This document shows positions 5,586-8,085 of a stretch of DNA of 8,085 nucleotides, piece after piece (position 1 is the stretch's first letter; the number at the start of each line of letters is the position of its first letter). The stretch lies in NCBI GenBank assembly GCA_014381795.1, contig JACNKY010000365.1, forward strand, positions 1 to 8,085, in the 5' to 3' direction. Position numbers and translations under genes: made by a program. The notes below the pieces were generated by a model. It saw only the letters and a program-made list of their open reading frames with translations, made no database searches and was not told where the DNA came from. Origin of the DNA: Pseudomonadota bacterium. GTDB taxonomy: Bacteria > SAR324 > NAC60-12.

Positions 5586-6593
5586 ATGTCCGTAATTTCG
5601 CCGCCTAAAATCCTGATCCGTACACCAAACTGGCTCGGTGACCTAGTGATGGCAAGTGGATTTGTCAAAGCAGTTCTTGACTATTATCCGGAATCAGCGG
5701 TTGATTTGATCGTTAAATCCGGATTTGAAAATTTACCTCTACCGCATCGTGGAAAAATAATTGTGTTTGATCCGGAAAAAATCTCTGCCGGCGCTTTCGG
5801 AAAAAATTTAGCTTCCGAAAATTATTCTCACTTTTACGTTCTCCCTCCAAGCTTTTCTTCTGCCTGGATGGCCTTTCAAAGTAAAATTCCGCAGCGCATC
5901 GGTTATGCCGGAGAGTTTAGAAGTCTGCTGCTGAGCAAGGCCAAAAAGCATGAAGGACAGCCGCGTTCAGTGCACATCCTCAAGGAATACTTAAATTTGC
6001 TTGATCCGCAACTTTCCGTGGATAAATTTCCTCCTCAGCTTGAAACAAGCGTAGATTGGATCGAAAAACATTTAAACTCTTTTAAAAAACCGCTGCCGGA
6101 ATCTTATCTTGTTTTTACTCCTGGCGCAGTTTATGGTCCGGCAAAACAGTGGCCGCTTGAACATTTCCGCACCTTAGCCACTCAAATGATTCAGCTTTTC
6201 GGAACTTCGATCCTTATTTTAGGAACTGCTGAAGATGCGGAATCCGGGGCGGAAATTTCACAGGGAATTGAAGGTGTTCATAATTATTGCGGACAAACTA
6301 CTTTAACCGAATTCCTGGCAATCCTCGCAAAAGCCAAACTACTGATTGGTAATGATTCCGGAAGTATGCATTTAATGGGCGCTTTGCATCGTCCGCAAAT
6401 TGCGCTTTTTGGCTCAACTTCTCCCACCTGGACTGGACCTGTTAATCCATATGCCTCGGTCTTGAGCCGTAATTTGTCCTGCTCACCGTGTTTCGCGAGA
6501 ACCTGCCGTTATGGTCACTATGACTGCCTGACTAAAATTCAGCCTGAACTCGTGCTTCAGGAGGCACAAAATATTCTTTCAACGAAAAACTAG
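5586..6593 (+). CDS. waaF: ADP-heptose:LPS heptosyltransferase II (GT9 family)
   Basis: The 335-aa length is near the usual WaaF length of about 345. The N-terminal Rossmann half opens with KILIRTPNWLGDLVMA (8-23); Asp19 in the GD motif corresponds to the proposed catalytic Asp of WaaC/WaaF. The C-terminal, nucleotide-sugar-binding half carries TPGAVYGPAKQWP (178-190), IGNDSGSMH (254-262) and LFGSTSPTWTGP (274-285), all close to WaaF motifs. A cysteine-rich segment follows (Cys299, 302, 307, 314), with GHYDCL at 310-315, resembling the WaaF C-x-P-C-F-x-R-x-C...GH..CL tail. The enzyme adds the second L-glycero-D-manno-heptose to the LPS inner core at the cytoplasmic face of the inner membrane, so this cell makes heptose-containing LPS. 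No other core-synthesis genes are visible. It starts 9 nt after the lipoprotein stop without a clear Shine-Dalgarno. A different GT9 heptosyltransferase (WaaC/WaaQ) is less likely given the motifs. Confidence 0.92.
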   Translation: MSVISPPKILIRTPNWLGDLVMASGFVKAVLDYYPESAVDLIVKSGFENLPLPHRGKIIVFDPEKISAGAFGKNLASENYSHFYVLPPSFSSAWMAFQSKIPQRIGYAGEFRSLLLSKAKKHEGQPRSVHILKEYLNLLDPQLSVDKFPPQLETSVDWIEKHLNSFKKPLPESYLVFTPGAVYGPAKQWPLEHFRTLATQMIQLFGTSILILGTAEDAESGAEISQGIEGVHNYCGQTTLTEFLAILAKAKLLIGNDSGSMHLMGALHRPQIALFGSTSPTWTGPVNPYASVLSRNLSCSPCFARTCRYGHYDCLTKIQPELVLQEAQNILSTKN

Positions 6594-6630
6594 TACTTTT
6601 CACCGGTCAAATCCGGCAAGAGGAATTTCT

Positions 6631-7977
6631 TTACTTTTCGAGTCCGGCACGCCATTCCTGCCAGTTAAGGTAGGCGTTAGCGCCGATTGTGGCGAAAGGT
6701 TCCGGAGGCAGACGGGTGGGTTGAGCTTCATTGAGGTAATCTTCGATGTATGGATTCTGGAATCCGCAAGCATACTCCGCAGCCAGAATTCCGGAGAGAG
6801 TTCCTTTGGAAACACCGAGTCCATTTTGACAACAGGCGGCAAACATATTCTTCTCGAGTTCACCAAACACGGGTACATTATTCCAGCTCAGGCAAAGCCG
6901 ACCACCCCAACGGTGTTCCATTTCAACACCTTTGAGCATCGGAAAGCGCCGCTGGAAACTTCGCTCATGGTCACGAACCGCTTTTTGAACATCCCGCTCT
7001 GTTGCTTCCATTGAAGAATTGAAGTGAAACTTATTGCGCATCAGAATCCGGTGACCGCCCACACCGCAAATTTTACGCACAGAAGAGCCGAATGGATTCG
7101 CCGGTGCAATTCCCCAACTCGGTTCTCCGCCTAGCTGGTTGACTTCAACCGTGCTCATGGCGCGGGTCATGGATGCATAAAGGAAAATGTGCATCAGCCT
7201 GCTCTGCATGAAACCAAAGCTCTGAAGGTGTCCATTGACACTCAGGATCACCTTGGAAGCCTTAACAGAACCTTTGGATGTTCTGGCCTGCCAAAGTCCA
7301 TTTGTGCGTTCCAGTGCGATTACAGGCGTTTTTTCGTAAATATCCACTTTCTCGGCCATCCCCCGCGCAAAACCCCGGGTATATGCGGCGCCTTGAATGG
7401 TGACAGTTTTTGGAGTTAAGAGACCGCTCAGGTAATACTCACTTCCGGTTACACGCTGCATTTCAGAGGCATCGAGCCATGTTGATGCTTCACCCATGGC
7501 TTTCAAATGTTCGACATATTCACGATTATGCCGATCTCCGGATTCGCTGGCTGCCGCATTTATTTTTCCACAGGGATTAAAGACTTCCTGCGTAAATCCA
7601 TACTCTTCCGCAACTTCTGCGGCAAAGGAAATGGCATAACGATTCTTTCTGGTTTGCAGAACATCCTGCTCCACTGCACCCGCATAACTGTCTGTGCTGA
7701 TGTCATGAGGTAAATCGATCATAAAGCCGGAATTACGTCCGGAACTACCCTCGCCGATACGGATTGAATCCAGCAGGACAATACTTTCATTTTCACGAAG
7801 TTGACTTAGTCTTCTTGCGGCAGATAAGCCCGCGAATCCACCACCGATGATCAACCAGTCTGCAGTAATATCTTCCTGTAAATCACGCGCTGGCTCAGGT
7901 TCCGGAAGAATCGCGTACCAACCTGAAACACCAGGATTTCCGTGACGGATGTTTTTGACCTGAATTTTCAGCGACAT
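6631..7977 (-). CDS. FAD-dependent oxidoreductase, DAO family (gamma-glutamylputrescine oxidase-like)
   Basis: The protein is 448 aa when started at the ATG at 7977. The frame is also open to a TTG at 8061, which would add 28 basic residues. I prefer 7977 because the family length is about 430 aa and the PuuB-like SGWYA (18-22) then lies near the N-terminus. The FAD-binding dinucleotide fold is IIGGGFAGLSAA (43-54), with Asp70 ending the second strand. The DAO motif GEGSSGRNSGF (75-85) follows, and GRLCLSWNNVPVFGEL (359-374) with NGLGVSKGTLSG (385-396) forms the C-terminal FAD contact. Such enzymes oxidise amines or N-methyl/amino acids with oxygen or a quinone. PuuB oxidises gamma-glutamylputrescine, but the substrate cannot be assigned here because no puuA, puuC or puuD neighbour is visible. 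No signal peptide is seen, so it is probably cytoplasmic. It is convergent with waaF (37-nt gap), and neither start has a good Shine-Dalgarno. Confidence 0.88.
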   Translation of the reverse strand: MSLKIQVKNIRHGNPGVSGWYAILPEPEPARDLQEDITADWLIIGGGFAGLSAARRLSQLRENESIVLLDSIRIGEGSSGRNSGFMIDLPHDISTDSYAGAVEQDVLQTRKNRYAISFAAEVAEEYGFTQEVFNPCGKINAAASESGDRHNREYVEHLKAMGEASTWLDASEMQRVTGSEYYLSGLLTPKTVTIQGAAYTRGFARGMAEKVDIYEKTPVIALERTNGLWQARTSKGSVKASKVILSVNGHLQSFGFMQSRLMHIFLYASMTRAMSTVEVNQLGGEPSWGIAPANPFGSSVRKICGVGGHRILMRNKFHFNSSMEATERDVQKAVRDHERSFQRRFPMLKGVEMEHRWGGRLCLSWNNVPVFGELEKNMFAACCQNGLGVSKGTLSGILAAEYACGFQNPYIEDYLNEAQPTRLPPEPFATIGANAYLNWQEWRAGLEK

Positions 7978-8016
7978 CGTTTTTTTGCTAGAATCATTTA
8001 GTAAAATCTTACGTAG

Positions 8017-8037
8017 GTGCGAGAAAATATTACGCAC
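8017..8037. promoter_or_regulatory. Inverted repeat GTGCG-N11-CGCAC upstream of the FAD oxidoreductase
   Basis: GTGCG at 8017-8021 and CGCAC at 8033-8037 are perfect inverted arms around an AT-rich 11-nt centre. The site lies 40 nt upstream of the preferred oxidoreductase start on the minus strand. Size and position fit a dimeric regulator such as a GntR- or LysR-type site. No regulator gene is in the window, so the role is inference. If the TTG at 8061 were the true start, it would lie inside the coding region. Confidence 0.3.
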
Positions 8038-8085
8038 TGAGCTGTAAATATTCCGCTTCAACTGATGTTAAGTTCTGAATATTGG

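Noticed and set aside
6602..6616. CCGG-TCAAAT-CCGG dyad between the convergent waaF and oxidoreductase genes as a bidirectional terminator
   Set aside because: It is only a four-base stem with no adjacent T-tract on either strand.
7978..8061. N-terminal extension of the FAD oxidoreductase from a TTG at 8061
   Set aside because: It has a rare start codon, no Shine-Dalgarno, and 28 extra residues without family similarity. The ATG at 7977 gives the expected length.

Overview
The window looks like chromosomal DNA from a Gram-negative, broadly proteobacterial organism of moderate-to-low GC. An ADP-heptose:LPS heptosyltransferase and a lipobox-bearing small lipoprotein imply an outer membrane. 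The YejF-type ATPase, YfcG-type glutathione transferase and HutZ-type haem protein are all typical of Proteobacteria. I cannot name the taxon; a marine delta-type lineage such as SAR324 would fit but is a guess. No tRNA, rRNA, insertion sequence, CRISPR array or phage gene was seen.

Layout. (1) Positions 1-2767 on + hold a tight operon: the 3' part of mobA (molybdenum-cofactor guanylyltransferase), a YfcG-like glutathione transferase overlapping it by 8 nt, and yejF, a double-ATPase peptide-ABC subunit starting 8 nt later. (2) A HutZ/HugZ-type haem-utilisation gene lies convergently on - (2780-3286), only 12 nt from the end of yejF. (3) A 375-nt AT-rich gap (3287-3661) lies between the divergent hutZ and dnaA-like genes and contains several short repeats and palindromes. 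(4) On + follow a complete DnaA-family gene (3662-5146), a small lipoprotein gene (5280-5576) and waaF (5586-6593), the last two only 9 nt apart. (5) A FAD-dependent amine/amino-acid oxidase of the DAO family runs on - from about 7977 to 6631, convergent with waaF.

How the genes relate. They do not form one obvious pathway. They cover cofactor synthesis, thiol redox, peptide uptake, haem handling, replication initiation, LPS core synthesis and amine catabolism, as in an ordinary chromosomal housekeeping region.

The most notable item is the DnaA-family protein. It has all the DnaA domains, but aligned by eye to E. coli DnaA it differs at several ATP-control positions (R281 and sensor-2 R334 equivalents) and DNA-contact positions (P423, D433 and T435 equivalents). 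It is not next to dnaN, recF or rpmH, and I saw no consensus DnaA box. It could be a divergent sole initiator or a second DnaA paralogue. I found no convincing evidence of a wholly new multi-gene system.
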